From Roseisolibacter agri (GTDB lineage: Bacteria > Gemmatimonadota > Gemmatimonadetes > Gemmatimonadales > Gemmatimonadaceae): 64,000 nucleotides of DNA. The notes under the pieces are model-generated. The model had not been told where the DNA came from, made no database searches, and saw only the letters and a program-made list of their open reading frames with translations. The translations under genes were made by a program, and so were the position numbers. Location: NCBI RefSeq assembly GCF_030159095.1, contig NZ_BRXS01000001.1, positions 806,001-870,000 of the forward strand, read 5' to 3'. Shown piece after piece: positions 1-7,986 of this stretch. Each line of letters starts with the position of its first letter. Positions within the stretch are counted from its first letter, which is position 1.

Positions 1-1
1 G

Positions 2-397
2 GCCATCGCCGCCGTGCGCTCGATCCCGCTGCGTCTGCAGGTCGCGCAGGCGGAGCTGGAGCGTGAGCGTCAGCGGAACCGTCCGCCGCCGGTGCTGCGC
101 TGCGTGCCCGCGCGCACCGTCGGCGCGCCCGGCACGCTGCTGGCCGTCGACAGCGTGCCCGCGTCGTCCACGGCGACGGCGCTCTTCCTCTGGCAGCGGT
201 CGGGGAACGCGTCGGCCGAGGTGCGCGCGTTGCGCGCGCTGCGCGCGACCGACGTGAAGGAGTTCCCGGGCACGCCGCGCGCGCTCGCGCTCACGGCGGA
301 CGGTGGGGTGCTGCGGGCCGCGCGCCGCGCCGCGCCGACGGCGTCGGCGCAGCTCGCGGTGTCGGGCACGAAGGAGCTCTGCTTCGTCGCGAGCTAG
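2..397 (+). CDS. C-terminal part of an unrecognised protein, cut by the window edge
   Basis: The frame is open from base 2 to a TAG at 395-397, so at least 131 residues of the C-terminal end are visible. A GTG at 14 could be a start, but nothing shows that the gene does not begin upstream. The sequence is Arg/Ala rich, starts with a possible helix rich in Glu and Arg (AQAELERERQRN) and then looks beta-like. I do not recognise the family. It converges with the PLD-family gene ending at 420, leaving a 22 bp gap. Confidence 0.5.
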   Translation, partial: AIAAVRSIPLRLQVAQAELERERQRNRPPPVLRCVPARTVGAPGTLLAVDSVPASSTATALFLWQRSGNASAEVRALRALRATDVKEFPGTPRALALTADGGVLRAARRAAPTASAQLAVSGTKELCFVAS

Positions 398-419
398 ACG
401 CGCGCGACCGGCATCGGCG

Positions 420-1736
420 TCAGAGCCAGCGCGAGATCCGCGAGGCGCCCCACTCCAGCACGCGCTCGTTCATCGGGCGGCGCCGGAAGACGTCCAGCGT
501 CACCTCGCGCGCGTACTGCAGGTCCGACTCGAACAGCCGCTCCATGCCGCACGCCACGGCGCGGTCGTGCACCATCAGCACGGTCTCGTCGTTGAAGGCC
601 ATCGAGCGGTTGTCGAAGTTGTTCGTGCCGACCGCGGCCCACGCGCGGTCCGCGACGAGCGTCTTGGCGTGCATCATCGCCGCCGAGTACTCGAACAGGC
701 GCACGCCGGCGCGCAGCAGCGCCTCGTACTTCGTGCGCCCGGCCCAGTAGGTCGTCTTGACGTCGCTCTGCCGGTCGGGCGCGAGGATGCGCACGTCCAC
801 GCCGCGCCTCGCCGTCTCGGCCAGCATGCCGCAGAAGTGCTCGTCGGGGACGAAGTACGAGTTGCTGATCCACAGCCGCTCGCGCGCGCCCGCGATCGAG
901 AGCGCCATGAACCGCTCCGCCGGCGTGGAGCCGAGGGTGGGCGAGCAGTGGAGCAGGCCGGCCCACGCGTCCTCACCGGCGCGGCGCGCGGGCTCCGGCT
1001 CGCCGTTCTCCTGCAGCGGGAAGAACACGTCGCCCGCCAGCAGCTCGCCCGTCGCCTCGGCCCACCCCGCCGCGAACGTCGCCTGCAGCTGCAGCACGGC
1101 CGGTCCCACGAAGCGCGCGGTCGTGTCGCGCCACTGGTCGCGATGGCGGCCGTCGCCGTACCACTTGTCGTCGATCCCGAAGCCGCCCGTGTAGCCGATG
1201 CGGCCGTCCACCGTGACGACGCGGATGTGCGAGCGGTGCTGCACCTTGTGCAGCTCCCACGGCCGCGTGGGGCGGAAGACCGCGACGCGCACGCCGGCCT
1301 GCTGCAGCCGCTTCCAGTAGTCCTCCGGCACCGGCGCGGAGCCGAACGCGTCGCGCAGGAAGAGCACCTTCACGCCCGCCCGCGCGCGCTCGACGATGAT
1401 CTCCGCGAACTCGTCGGCCATGCGGCCGCCCTGGCAGTAGTACAGCTGCAGCGTGATCGAGCGCTTCGCGCCGCGCAGGTCCTCCCACAGCTTCGGATAC
1501 AGATCGTCGCCGCACGAGTAGACGCTCACGGCGTGGCCGGGGCGCAGCTCCGTCTTCGTGAGCAGCTCCACCGTCGACCGGAACTCCTCCTCCGCGGCGC
1601 CGGGCAGCTCGCCGCCGGAGGAGGCGCGCACGCGCCGCACGGGCGTGCCGCGCGTGATGTAGAGCGCGCCGATGACCGCGAGCAGCAGCAGGACGAGCGT
1701 CGCGAGACCGCCCGCGACGTAGAGGAGCCAGGTCAT
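420..1736 (-). CDS. Cardiolipin synthase-like phospholipase D family protein
   Basis: 438 residues. An N-terminal membrane segment (about residues 3-22, starting MTWLLYVAGG) is followed by two PLD domains, the layout of bacterial cardiolipin synthases, which join phosphatidyl groups at the inner membrane. The second catalytic motif is intact (H356-A-K358, D363, then GTNNFDNRS). The first reads H170-I-R172 with D177 and GYTGG, so the usual Lys of HxKxxxxD is Arg. The ATG at 1736 is chosen because it sits just before the membrane segment; the frame stays open further upstream but without protein-like sequence. A phosphatidyltransferase or phospholipase working on another lipid is possible. Confidence 0.85.
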   Translation of the reverse strand: MTWLLYVAGGLATLVLLLLAVIGALYITRGTPVRRVRASSGGELPGAAEEEFRSTVELLTKTELRPGHAVSVYSCGDDLYPKLWEDLRGAKRSITLQLYYCQGGRMADEFAEIIVERARAGVKVLFLRDAFGSAPVPEDYWKRLQQAGVRVAVFRPTRPWELHKVQHRSHIRVVTVDGRIGYTGGFGIDDKWYGDGRHRDQWRDTTARFVGPAVLQLQATFAAGWAEATGELLAGDVFFPLQENGEPEPARRAGEDAWAGLLHCSPTLGSTPAERFMALSIAGARERLWISNSYFVPDEHFCGMLAETARRGVDVRILAPDRQSDVKTTYWAGRTKYEALLRAGVRLFEYSAAMMHAKTLVADRAWAAVGTNNFDNRSMAFNDETVLMVHDRAVACGMERLFESDLQYAREVTLDVFRRRPMNERVLEWGASRISRWL

Positions 1737-1846
1737 GGTCGGGTGCACGAAGGCGGCGAGCCACGACGGTCGTCGTGGCCCACGCCTGACGCCGGGCTCA
1801 AGGGAAAGAACCGGGCCAGTCCGGAGCGCGCCCTCGCCGGCGAGAC

Positions 1847-2425
1847 TCAGGCGCCGTCGCCAGCCTCGCTCGGCACCTTGGCGGGCACGTGGTAGCGCTC
1901 CTCGCGCACTGGCCGGAAGCCACGCGCGAGGTAGTTCGGCAGCGCCGCCGGCCCGTCGAGCGTGCAGGTGTGCAGCCAGACGCGGTTCGCGCCCATCGCC
2001 CAGCCCTCGCAGGCCGCGTGCGACAGCAGCGCGCGCCCCCACCCGCGCCCGTGCGCGTCGGCGAGGAGGCCGAAGTACACGATCTCGACGCCGCCGTCGG
2101 CGTCCCGGGCGAGCTCGTAGTAGCCGGCCGGGCGCCACGTGGCGTCCGTCGCGTCGCGCCGCTCCAGCACCCACACCGCGACGTCGTCGCGCGCGAGCCA
2201 CGCGGCCAGCTCGGCGTCGCTCCAGGCCAGGCGGTCGCGCCAGCGGTACGCCCGCCCCACGGCGTCGTACAGCCAGCGGTACTCCGCCACCGTACATCCG
2301 GGGCGCCGCACGAGGCGTAGCTCCGGGGGGCCGGCGGGGAAGTCGGCGGGGCGCAGCTGCTCGGGCGTGGCGAGCTCGAGGTAGGTGCGCACCACCTCGA
2401 GCGTGTCGGGGGCGGGCTCGGTCAT
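1847..2425 (-). CDS. GNAT family N-acetyltransferase
   Basis: 192 residues. The C-terminal half carries the GNAT acetyl-CoA binding signature: a beta strand VEIVYFGLL followed by the pyrophosphate loop HGRGWGRALLSHA, then an Asn/Ala-rich strand and a terminal LPNYLARGFRPVREERYH typical of the last GNAT elements. The substrate cannot be told from sequence. The ATG at 2425 gives a normal GNAT length. It is transcribed divergently from the TetR gene starting at 2534, so the 108 bp between them holds both promoters, and the TetR protein might also act on this gene. Confidence 0.85.
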   Translation of the reverse strand: MTEPAPDTLEVVRTYLELATPEQLRPADFPAGPPELRLVRRPGCTVAEYRWLYDAVGRAYRWRDRLAWSDAELAAWLARDDVAVWVLERRDATDATWRPAGYYELARDADGGVEIVYFGLLADAHGRGWGRALLSHAACEGWAMGANRVWLHTCTLDGPAALPNYLARGFRPVREERYHVPAKVPSEAGDGA

Positions 2426-2497
2426 TCGGCGGATGGGGGCAGGCGCGGACCGGCGGGCGGCGCTGGGGCCTGCAGGATAACGCGCCGCGACGGCCGC

Positions 2498-2526
2498 TTG
2501 ACGTTTGGACCGACCGGTCCTAATCT
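2498..2526 (+). promoter_or_regulatory. Promoter of the TetR gene with -35 TTGACG and -10 TAATCT
   Basis: TTGACG (2498-2503) and TAATCT (2521-2526) are separated by exactly 17 bp. The GTG proposed as start of the TetR gene lies 7 bp after the -10, which is where transcription itself should begin, so the mRNA is probably leaderless. This is the clearest sigma-70 type promoter in the window. Confidence 0.75.
2507..2520. promoter_or_regulatory. Inverted-repeat operator inside the TetR promoter
   Basis: GGACCG (2507-2512) and CGGTCC (2515-2520) form an inverted repeat with a 2 bp centre that fills the spacer between -35 and -10. The core GACC-N4-GGTC matches the box described for NemR-type TetR regulators. 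A repressor bound here would block RNA polymerase, which implies autorepression. Confidence 0.65.
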
Positions 2527-2533
2527 GTCGTCC

Positions 2534-3208
2534 GTGAGCGACCGCCGCACCCAAATCGTCGATGCCGCCGCGAATCTGATCGGCCAGCGCGGCTACGCGC
2601 CGACCTCGATCGAGGACGTCATCCGCGAGGCGGGGCTGAGCGGGAAGAGCCACTTCTACCACTACTTCAAGTCGAAGGAGGAGCTGGGCTACGCGGTGCT
2701 CTCGCGCCAGTTCGAGCGCTTCGCGGAGCGTGGCCTGGCGATCCTGCGCGAGCCGATGATCGACCCGCTGGAGCGCCTGGCCCTCTTCATCGACACGCTG
2801 GTGGCGCTGCAGATCGCGCGCGGCTTCGCGGGCGGCTCGCCCTTCGGGTCGCTGGCGGCGGAGCTGGCGGACGCGCACGAGGGCTTCCGCGAGCGCATCG
2901 AGGTGGTGTTCGCGCGCTGGTCGGCGCAGCTGCAGTCGCTGCTCTGGGAGGCGCGGCCGCGTCTGCACGACGACGTGGACACCGGCCGGCTGGCCCGCTT
3001 CGTCATCGCGACGCTGGAAGGCGCGCTGCTGATGTCGCGCGTCGACCGCGACCCGGCGGCGCTGCAGGGCATCGCGCACGACCTGCGGCGCTTCGTGGCG
3101 ATGCACGTGCGCGAGCCGTCGGCGGCGCTCACCGCGCCGCCGGCGCCAGTCGGCGCGCGTGCGGAGCAGGGCGAACGAGCGGGTGGCGAGCGGGTGACGG
3201 GCGGCTGA
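2534..3208 (+). CDS. TetR family transcriptional regulator
   Basis: 224 residues. The N-terminal TetR helix-turn-helix is clear (RTQIVDAAANLIGQRGYAP, then TSIEDVIREAGLSGKSHFYH and YFKSKEELGYAVL); the C-terminal ligand-binding region is variable and ends in a disordered Ala/Pro/Gly tail. I chose the GTG at 2534 rather than the TTG at 2498 because the TTG is part of the -35 box. The operator overlapping its promoter suggests autorepression of the NemR/AcuR kind. Its inducer is unknown; the divergent GNAT gene is the nearest possible target. Confidence 0.88.
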   Translation: MSDRRTQIVDAAANLIGQRGYAPTSIEDVIREAGLSGKSHFYHYFKSKEELGYAVLSRQFERFAERGLAILREPMIDPLERLALFIDTLVALQIARGFAGGSPFGSLAAELADAHEGFRERIEVVFARWSAQLQSLLWEARPRLHDDVDTGRLARFVIATLEGALLMSRVDRDPAALQGIAHDLRRFVAMHVREPSAALTAPPAPVGARAEQGERAGGERVTGG

Positions 3209-3334
3209 GCAGGCGAGCACGCGTCGTCCACCGGTGCGCCCATCCCGAGCGACCGCTGGCGACGTAACCTGAGGCGGGACGGTCGGTGGGATCCATGGGG
3301 GATCCACCGGTCGTCCGAGGGGACGGGAGGGGAC

Positions 3335-3913
3335 ATGGGGACGAGCCAGGACGCGCGCCGCGCGGCGCGCACGCAGTTCGAGCGCGAGGCGCTCCAGCAC
3401 CTCGATGCGCTGTACGGCTTCGCGCTCAAGCTCTCGCGCGCGCGCGACGACGCCGAGGATCTCGTGTCGGACACGCTGCTGCGCGCGTTCGAGCGGTGGG
3501 AGCAGTACCGCCTCGGCACCAACATCCGCGCCTGGCTGTTCACGATCCTCTACCACGTGTTCGTGAGCCGCAAGCGGCGCATCGACGCGCGCGAGGTGCA
3601 GCCGCACGACGACGGCGACGGCTGGAGCGCGCACGAGGCGATCGGCGACGCGGACCCCGAGCGCACCTTCTACGACTCGTTCCTCGACGAGGAGATCACG
3701 CGCGCCATCGCCGCGCTCCCCGTCGAGTACCGCGCGGCCGTCGTGCTGAGCGACGTGCAGGGGCTGCGCTACGCCGAGATCGCGCAGGTGCTGCACGTGC
3801 CCGAGGGGACGGTGAAGTCGCGCCTCTTCCGGGGGCGCCGCATCCTGCAGCGCAAGCTCGCCGGCTACGCGGTGGAGATGGGCTACCTCAAGCTCGCGCC
3901 GACCGCGGCGTGA
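3335..3913 (+). CDS. ECF-type RNA polymerase sigma factor
   Basis: 192 residues. Region 2 (about 18-95) contains HLDALYGFALKLSRARDDAE, DLVSDTLLRAFERW and the promoter-melting segment NIRAWLFTILYHVFVSRKRR; region 4 (about 130-180) contains ALPVEYRAAVVLSDVQGLRY and the helix-turn-helix EIAQVLHVPEGTVKSRLFRG. The C-terminal AGYAVEMGYLK resembles SigR/SigH-like ECF factors. A GGAGGGG run lies 3 to 9 bp before the ATG. No anti-sigma gene follows: the next gene is on the opposite strand, so control may come from elsewhere. Confidence 0.92.
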   Translation: MGTSQDARRAARTQFEREALQHLDALYGFALKLSRARDDAEDLVSDTLLRAFERWEQYRLGTNIRAWLFTILYHVFVSRKRRIDAREVQPHDDGDGWSAHEAIGDADPERTFYDSFLDEEITRAIAALPVEYRAAVVLSDVQGLRYAEIAQVLHVPEGTVKSRLFRGRRILQRKLAGYAVEMGYLKLAPTAA

Positions 3914-3931
3914 CGGCGGTGGCCGTCGCGC

Positions 3932-4672
3932 TCAGCGCGGCAGCGCGTGCTGCCGCGCGCGGTGCCGCGCGGCCTTCGCGCGGTTGCCGCACGTCGCCAT
4001 GTCGCACCAGCGGCGGCGCCCGTTCTTCGTCGTGTCGAGGAACACGCGCGCGCAGCGTGGATCCGCGCAGCGGCGCACGCGCGCCAGCTCGCCCGCGATC
4101 AGCGACTCCGCGGCGGAGTCCACGATGGGCACCATGAGCGCGGCGAACGCGTCGCCCACCGTCACGAACGTGCGCGCGTAGCCGCCGTCCGCGCGCTCCT
4201 CGAGCCGCCGCGTGCCCGCGCTGCGACCGAGGACGCGGTTGATCTCGGTCAGCGCGTCGCCGCGTGCCTTCGCGGACGCCGAGCCGCGCTCGGCCAGCGC
4301 GCGCAGCGCCGCGCGCACGCGCCGCGCATCCACCAGCGACGCCGCCGCGCCCGCGGGCTGCTGGTACGCGCGCCGGCGGATGCCCGCCGCGCGCTCCGCG
4401 TCGAGCACGTCGCTCGCCTGCAGCCAGTCGACGAACACGTCGAAGTCGAGCAGCACGTCGGCGCGCCGGCCACCGTCGCCGCGCCGCGCGTCGTCGGTGT
4501 TGACGAACGCGAGCCACGTCGGCGCGGCGGTGCGCGCGGCGCCGTCGGCCGCGGGGCTCGCGTCCGCGCGCAGCGCGGCGTGCGGCGGGAGCACGACGTC
4601 GGCGACGTGCGCGCGCGGCGACAGCGCGCGCGGCGCGACGTCCGCGGCGAGGAGGGTGGGCGCGGTGGCCAT
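3932..4672 (-). CDS. CGNR zinc-finger / ABATE-domain protein
   Basis: 246 residues. The last 50 residues carry the CGNR zinc finger: two early cysteines in RRCADPRCARVFLDTTKNG, then RRWCDMATCGNRAKAARHRA. The preceding region, with WLAFVNT near residue 55 and a long helical part, fits the ABATE domain that usually accompanies CGNR. Such proteins are thought to be stress-linked transcription regulators, but direct evidence is scarce. It converges with the sigma factor gene (18 bp gap). A promoter with TTGCCG and TATGCT ends 9 bp before the ATG. Confidence 0.85.
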   Translation of the reverse strand: MATAPTLLAADVAPRALSPRAHVADVVLPPHAALRADASPAADGAARTAAPTWLAFVNTDDARRGDGGRRADVLLDFDVFVDWLQASDVLDAERAAGIRRRAYQQPAGAAASLVDARRVRAALRALAERGSASAKARGDALTEINRVLGRSAGTRRLEERADGGYARTFVTVGDAFAALMVPIVDSAAESLIAGELARVRRCADPRCARVFLDTTKNGRRRWCDMATCGNRAKAARHRARQHALPR

Positions 4673-4681
4673 TGGTCGGCT

Positions 4682-4710
4682 AGCATAGGGCTGGGGACAG
4701 GGGCCGGCAA
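4682..4710 (-). promoter_or_regulatory. Promoter of the CGNR gene
   Basis: On the minus strand TTGCCG (4710-4705) and TATGCT (4687-4682) are separated by 17 bp, and the ATG at 4672 starts after a further 9 bp. As at the TetR gene, this leaves no room for a Shine-Dalgarno sequence, so the transcript is probably leaderless. Confidence 0.55.
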
Positions 4711-4768
4711 GCGCGCCGCGTGTCGCACCGCACGTCCCCACCGTCCGCGACCCCAGCCCTCCGCATCC

Positions 4769-5317
4769 GTGCTCGATCTGTCCCGCGTGCGCCACGTGGC
4801 CGTCGGCTCCGCCAATCCCGTGAAGGTGGCCGCCGCGCGCGCGGTGCTGGCGCGCATCGCGCCGGACGCCGTCGTCAGCGGCGTCGAGGTGCCGTCGGGC
4901 GTCCCGGACCAGCCGTGGGGCGACGACGAGACGCGGCGCGGCGCGCGGACCCGGGCGGCCGGGGCGCGCGAGCGCGCCGGCGCGGAGCTGGGCGTCGGCT
5001 TCGAGGGCGGCGTGGTCGCCGAGGCGGACGGGAGCGTGCGGTCGTGCGCCTGGGCGGCCGTCGTCGGGCCCGACGGGGCCGAGGGGATCGGCGGGTCGCT
5101 CGCGATGCCGCTGCCGGCCGCGGTCGCGCGGCGGCTGCGCGCGGGCGAGGAGCTGGGCCACGCGATCGACGGGCTGACGGGCGAGTCGGGGACCAAGCAC
5201 CGGGGCGGGGCGGTGGCCGTCCTCACGGCCGGGCTCGTGGACCGCCAGCGGGCCTACGAGGTGATCCTGAGCTACGCCCTCGCGCGCTTCCTCGCGCCGG
5301 CCGACTGGCACGCCTGA
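4769..5317 (+). CDS. yjjX: Inosine/xanthosine triphosphatase, YjjX/DUF84 family
   Basis: 182 residues. The N-terminus HVAVGSANPVKVAAARAVL matches the nucleotide-binding loop of YjjX/DUF84 house-cleaning NTPases; GVGFEGGV and later ESGTKHRGGAVAVLTAGL match conserved blocks near the active site. The family hydrolyses ITP and XTP to keep deaminated purines out of nucleic acids. The GTG at 4769 is chosen because it begins just before the first conserved strand. It is divergent from the CGNR gene, and a hairpin at 5333-5352 follows it. Confidence 0.82.
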   Translation: MLDLSRVRHVAVGSANPVKVAAARAVLARIAPDAVVSGVEVPSGVPDQPWGDDETRRGARTRAAGARERAGAELGVGFEGGVVAEADGSVRSCAWAAVVGPDGAEGIGGSLAMPLPAAVARRLRAGEELGHAIDGLTGESGTKHRGGAVAVLTAGLVDRQRAYEVILSYALARFLAPADWHA

Positions 5318-5332
5318 CCGCGGCGCGGCGTT

Positions 5333-5352
5333 GGTGGGGAAGCCTCCCCACC
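5333..5352 (+). terminator. Hairpin after the yjjX-like gene
   Basis: GGTGGGGA (5333-5340) and TCCCCACC (5345-5352) form an 8 bp perfect stem with loop AGCC, 16 bp after the stop codon. There is no T-run afterwards, so termination strength is uncertain. Confidence 0.5.
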
Positions 5353-5436
5353 GCCCGCTCCCGCATGCCGCGTCGCCGCGCCCGCCATGGCGTGGCCAGC
5401 CCGTCCGCCGGGCCGGCCGCCGTTAGATTGCACGCC

Positions 5437-6681
5437 ATGGCGACCCTCGATTCCTCCCTGTACGTCCGCAAGGGCTTCGGCCTCAAGTCCGAGGTCCAGG
5501 CCACCCTCGCCGCCGACTACGACGGCCGGCTGGTGGACCTCATGCGCGAGCGGGACTACACGCTCGAGGCGGGTGGGCTCACGGTGCGCCTGGCCCGCGA
5601 GTTCGGCTTCTGCTACGGCGTTGAGCGCGCGGTCGACTACGCCTACCAGACGCGGCACAAGTTCCCCGACCGCACGGTCTGGCTCGCGGGCGAGATCATC
5701 CACAACCCGCACGTCAACGCACGGCTGCGCGAGATGGGGATCGGCTTCCTGTCGGCCACGCCGCTCGACGCGCCCGGCGCGCGCGACGCGCTGCCCGCGT
5801 TCGACTACGCGCCCGTGCGCCCCGAGGACGTCGTCATCCTCCCCGCGTTCGGCGTCACGATCCGCGACTTCGAGGTGCTGCGCGCGCTCGGCAGCGTCGT
5901 CGTCGACACGACGTGCGGCTCGGTGCTGAACGTCTGGAAGCGCGTCGAGGCGTACGCGCGCGACGGCTTCACCGCGCTCATCCACGGCAAGCACTACCAC
6001 GAGGAGACGCGCGCCACCGCGTCGCAGGTGCAGAAGCACCCCGAGGGGCGCTACCTGGTGGTGCGCGACATGGCCGAGGCGCGCGAGGTGTGCGAGTACA
6101 TCGAGGGGCGCGGCGACCGCACGGCGTTCCTCGCGAAGTACGCGCACGCGGCGTCGCCCGACTTCGATCCGGACCTGCACCTGGTGCGCGTGGGCGTCGC
6201 CAACCAGACGACGATGCTGGCGCGCGAGTCGCTCGCGATCGCCGACGAGGTGGGCGCGGCGATGGAGCGCGCGCACGGCACCGAGCATCGCGCCGAGCAC
6301 TTCCGCTCGTTCGACACGATCTGCTCGGCCACGCAGGACCGGCAGGACGCCGTGAAGGCGCTGCTGGAGGAGCCGCTCGACGTCATGCTCGTGATCGGCG
6401 GCTACAACTCGAGCAACACGATCTCGCTGGCGGCGCTGTGCTCGGAGCGCGTGCGGACGTACCACATCGAGTCGCCCGAGGCGATCGACATGGAGCGCGG
6501 CGTGGTGCGCTACCGCCCGGTCGGCCGCCACACCGAGGAGGCCGAGGCGCGGGACTGGCTGCCGGCGGGCCCGGCGCGCGTGGGGATCACGGCGGGCGCC
6601 AGCACGCCCAACAGCAAGATCGGCGAGATGGTGTCGCGGCTGCTGGCGATGCGCGGCGTCGAGGCCGCCACGCTGGCCTAG
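5437..6681 (+). CDS. ispH: 4-hydroxy-3-methylbut-2-enyl diphosphate reductase (IspH), long form
   Basis: 414 residues, last enzyme of the MEP isoprenoid pathway; it reduces HMBPP to IPP and DMAPP using a 4Fe-4S cluster. The three cluster cysteines are visible: C59 (EFGFCYGVERAV), C160 (VDTTCGSV) and C296 (SFDTICSATQ). GGYNSSNT and the C-terminal TAGASTPNSKIGEM are substrate-site signatures. It is about 100 residues longer than E. coli IspH and matches the length of the cyanobacterial/plant-type enzyme. The ATG is 8 bp after the AT-rich block TTAGAT, which could be a -10 of a leaderless promoter, but no -35 is visible. Confidence 0.93.
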   Translation: MATLDSSLYVRKGFGLKSEVQATLAADYDGRLVDLMRERDYTLEAGGLTVRLAREFGFCYGVERAVDYAYQTRHKFPDRTVWLAGEIIHNPHVNARLREMGIGFLSATPLDAPGARDALPAFDYAPVRPEDVVILPAFGVTIRDFEVLRALGSVVVDTTCGSVLNVWKRVEAYARDGFTALIHGKHYHEETRATASQVQKHPEGRYLVVRDMAEAREVCEYIEGRGDRTAFLAKYAHAASPDFDPDLHLVRVGVANQTTMLARESLAIADEVGAAMERAHGTEHRAEHFRSFDTICSATQDRQDAVKALLEEPLDVMLVIGGYNSSNTISLAALCSERVRTYHIESPEAIDMERGVVRYRPVGRHTEEAEARDWLPAGPARVGITAGASTPNSKIGEMVSRLLAMRGVEAATLA

Positions 6682-6744
6682 GACGCGTCCGGGACGGATC
6701 CGGCGCCGGCTCGCGGCGGGCGCGAGTCGTGCGCTTGGACGGGC

Positions 6745-7746
6745 ATGGCCTTCGAACCCGTCACGCTCGCCGCCCACGGCTCCCAGGTCGAGATCATCCC
6801 CGCGCTGGGCGGCAAGATCGCCTCGCTGCGGCTCGCCGATCACGAGTGGCTCTGGACGAGCGACGTCCTCCCGTGGGCCGCGCCGGATGAGCGGCTGGCC
6901 GCCGACGATGCGGCCTCGTACGTCGAGCTCGCGGACACGGGCGGCTACGACGAGTGCCTGCCCACCGTCGGCGCGTGCCGACTGCCGGCGGACGTGGCCG
7001 GCGTGGGTGGCCTGGCGCTCCCCGACCATGGCGAGCTCTGGTCGCAGTTCGCGGCCACCGAACGCGTCGACGGCAGCGCGAATCCCGAGGTCGTCACGCG
7101 CTGGCGCGGGCGGCGGATGGCGTACCAGTTCTCACGCGCCGTCTCGATCGAGCCCGACGGCGCGGTGCGCATGCAGTACACGCTGGAGTCGCGTGCGGAC
7201 GCGCCGCTGCCGTTCCTCTGGTCGTCGCATCCGCTGCTGCCGCTGACGCCCGACACGCGGCTGGAGCTGCCGATCGCCGCGCGCGTGCGCGTGTGGGCGC
7301 AGCACGGCGTCGACCTCGGCGGCGAGCGCGCGGAGCATCGCTGGCCCGTGCTGCGCGTGCGCGACGGCGATGGCGGACCGGCGCGCGAGCGCGACTTCAC
7401 CTTTCCCGCGCGCGGGGCCGAGCCGTACGCGTGCAAGCTGTTCCTCGACCTGCCGCGGCCGAGCACGCACGTCGTGCGGCTCGCGGTGGAGCAGGACGGC
7501 GCGCGGCTGGAGGTGGAGGTGGACGCGCGCGAGGTGCCGCACATGGGGCTCTGGCTGAACCACGGGGCGTGGACGCCGTTCGCGGAGCGCCGCGGCTATC
7601 GCAACCTCGCGTTCGAGCCGTGCATCGGCGCGCCCGATCCGCTGGACGCCGCGCTCGGCGAGTGGGGCGGCGCGGCGTGGCTGGCGCCGGGCGAGGTGCG
7701 GCAGTGGACGCTGCGCTGGCGCGGGCGGCGCCGCACCACCGGCTGA
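6745..7746 (+). CDS. Aldose-1-epimerase-like (galactose mutarotase superfamily) protein
   Basis: 333 residues, no signal peptide. The sequence begins with a beta-sandwich style PALGGKIASLRL, contains DHGELWSQFA and FLWSSHPLLPL, and ends in GYRNLAFEPCIGAPDPL, features shared with galactose mutarotase-like proteins (HxxLW near the middle, His after SS, Glu near the end). It probably acts on a sugar or sugar phosphate in the cytoplasm, but no catalytic assignment is secure. It stands alone, 63 bp after ispH. No Shine-Dalgarno sequence is obvious before the ATG. Confidence 0.7.
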   Translation: MAFEPVTLAAHGSQVEIIPALGGKIASLRLADHEWLWTSDVLPWAAPDERLAADDAASYVELADTGGYDECLPTVGACRLPADVAGVGGLALPDHGELWSQFAATERVDGSANPEVVTRWRGRRMAYQFSRAVSIEPDGAVRMQYTLESRADAPLPFLWSSHPLLPLTPDTRLELPIAARVRVWAQHGVDLGGERAEHRWPVLRVRDGDGGPARERDFTFPARGAEPYACKLFLDLPRPSTHVVRLAVEQDGARLEVEVDAREVPHMGLWLNHGAWTPFAERRGYRNLAFEPCIGAPDPLDAALGEWGGAAWLAPGEVRQWTLRWRGRRRTTG

Positions 7747-7986
7747 CGCGCGTGTGACCTCGTGCCGCGTGCGCCGCATCCGCGGCGCGCGCTCGCGCAT
7801 GCACGCGCCCGCCTTTTGTACACGGCGCGACCAATTGCGCGCGAGGGATGGCGCGGCGTCGCGGCGCATCGTGGCCGGAAGTCTGCACTAGGGGAGGGCA
7901 GGGACGCGCCGGCGGGTACGCGGCCTCGCCGGCACGGCCGGCACGACAGGGCCCCGCGGCACTGTTCCGAGAGCATCGAGACGATC

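Noticed and set aside
303-1895. Plus-strand open frame of 530 codons opposite the PLD gene
   Set aside because: It is antisense to the HKD-motif protein, Arg/His/Leu rich and without recognisable features.
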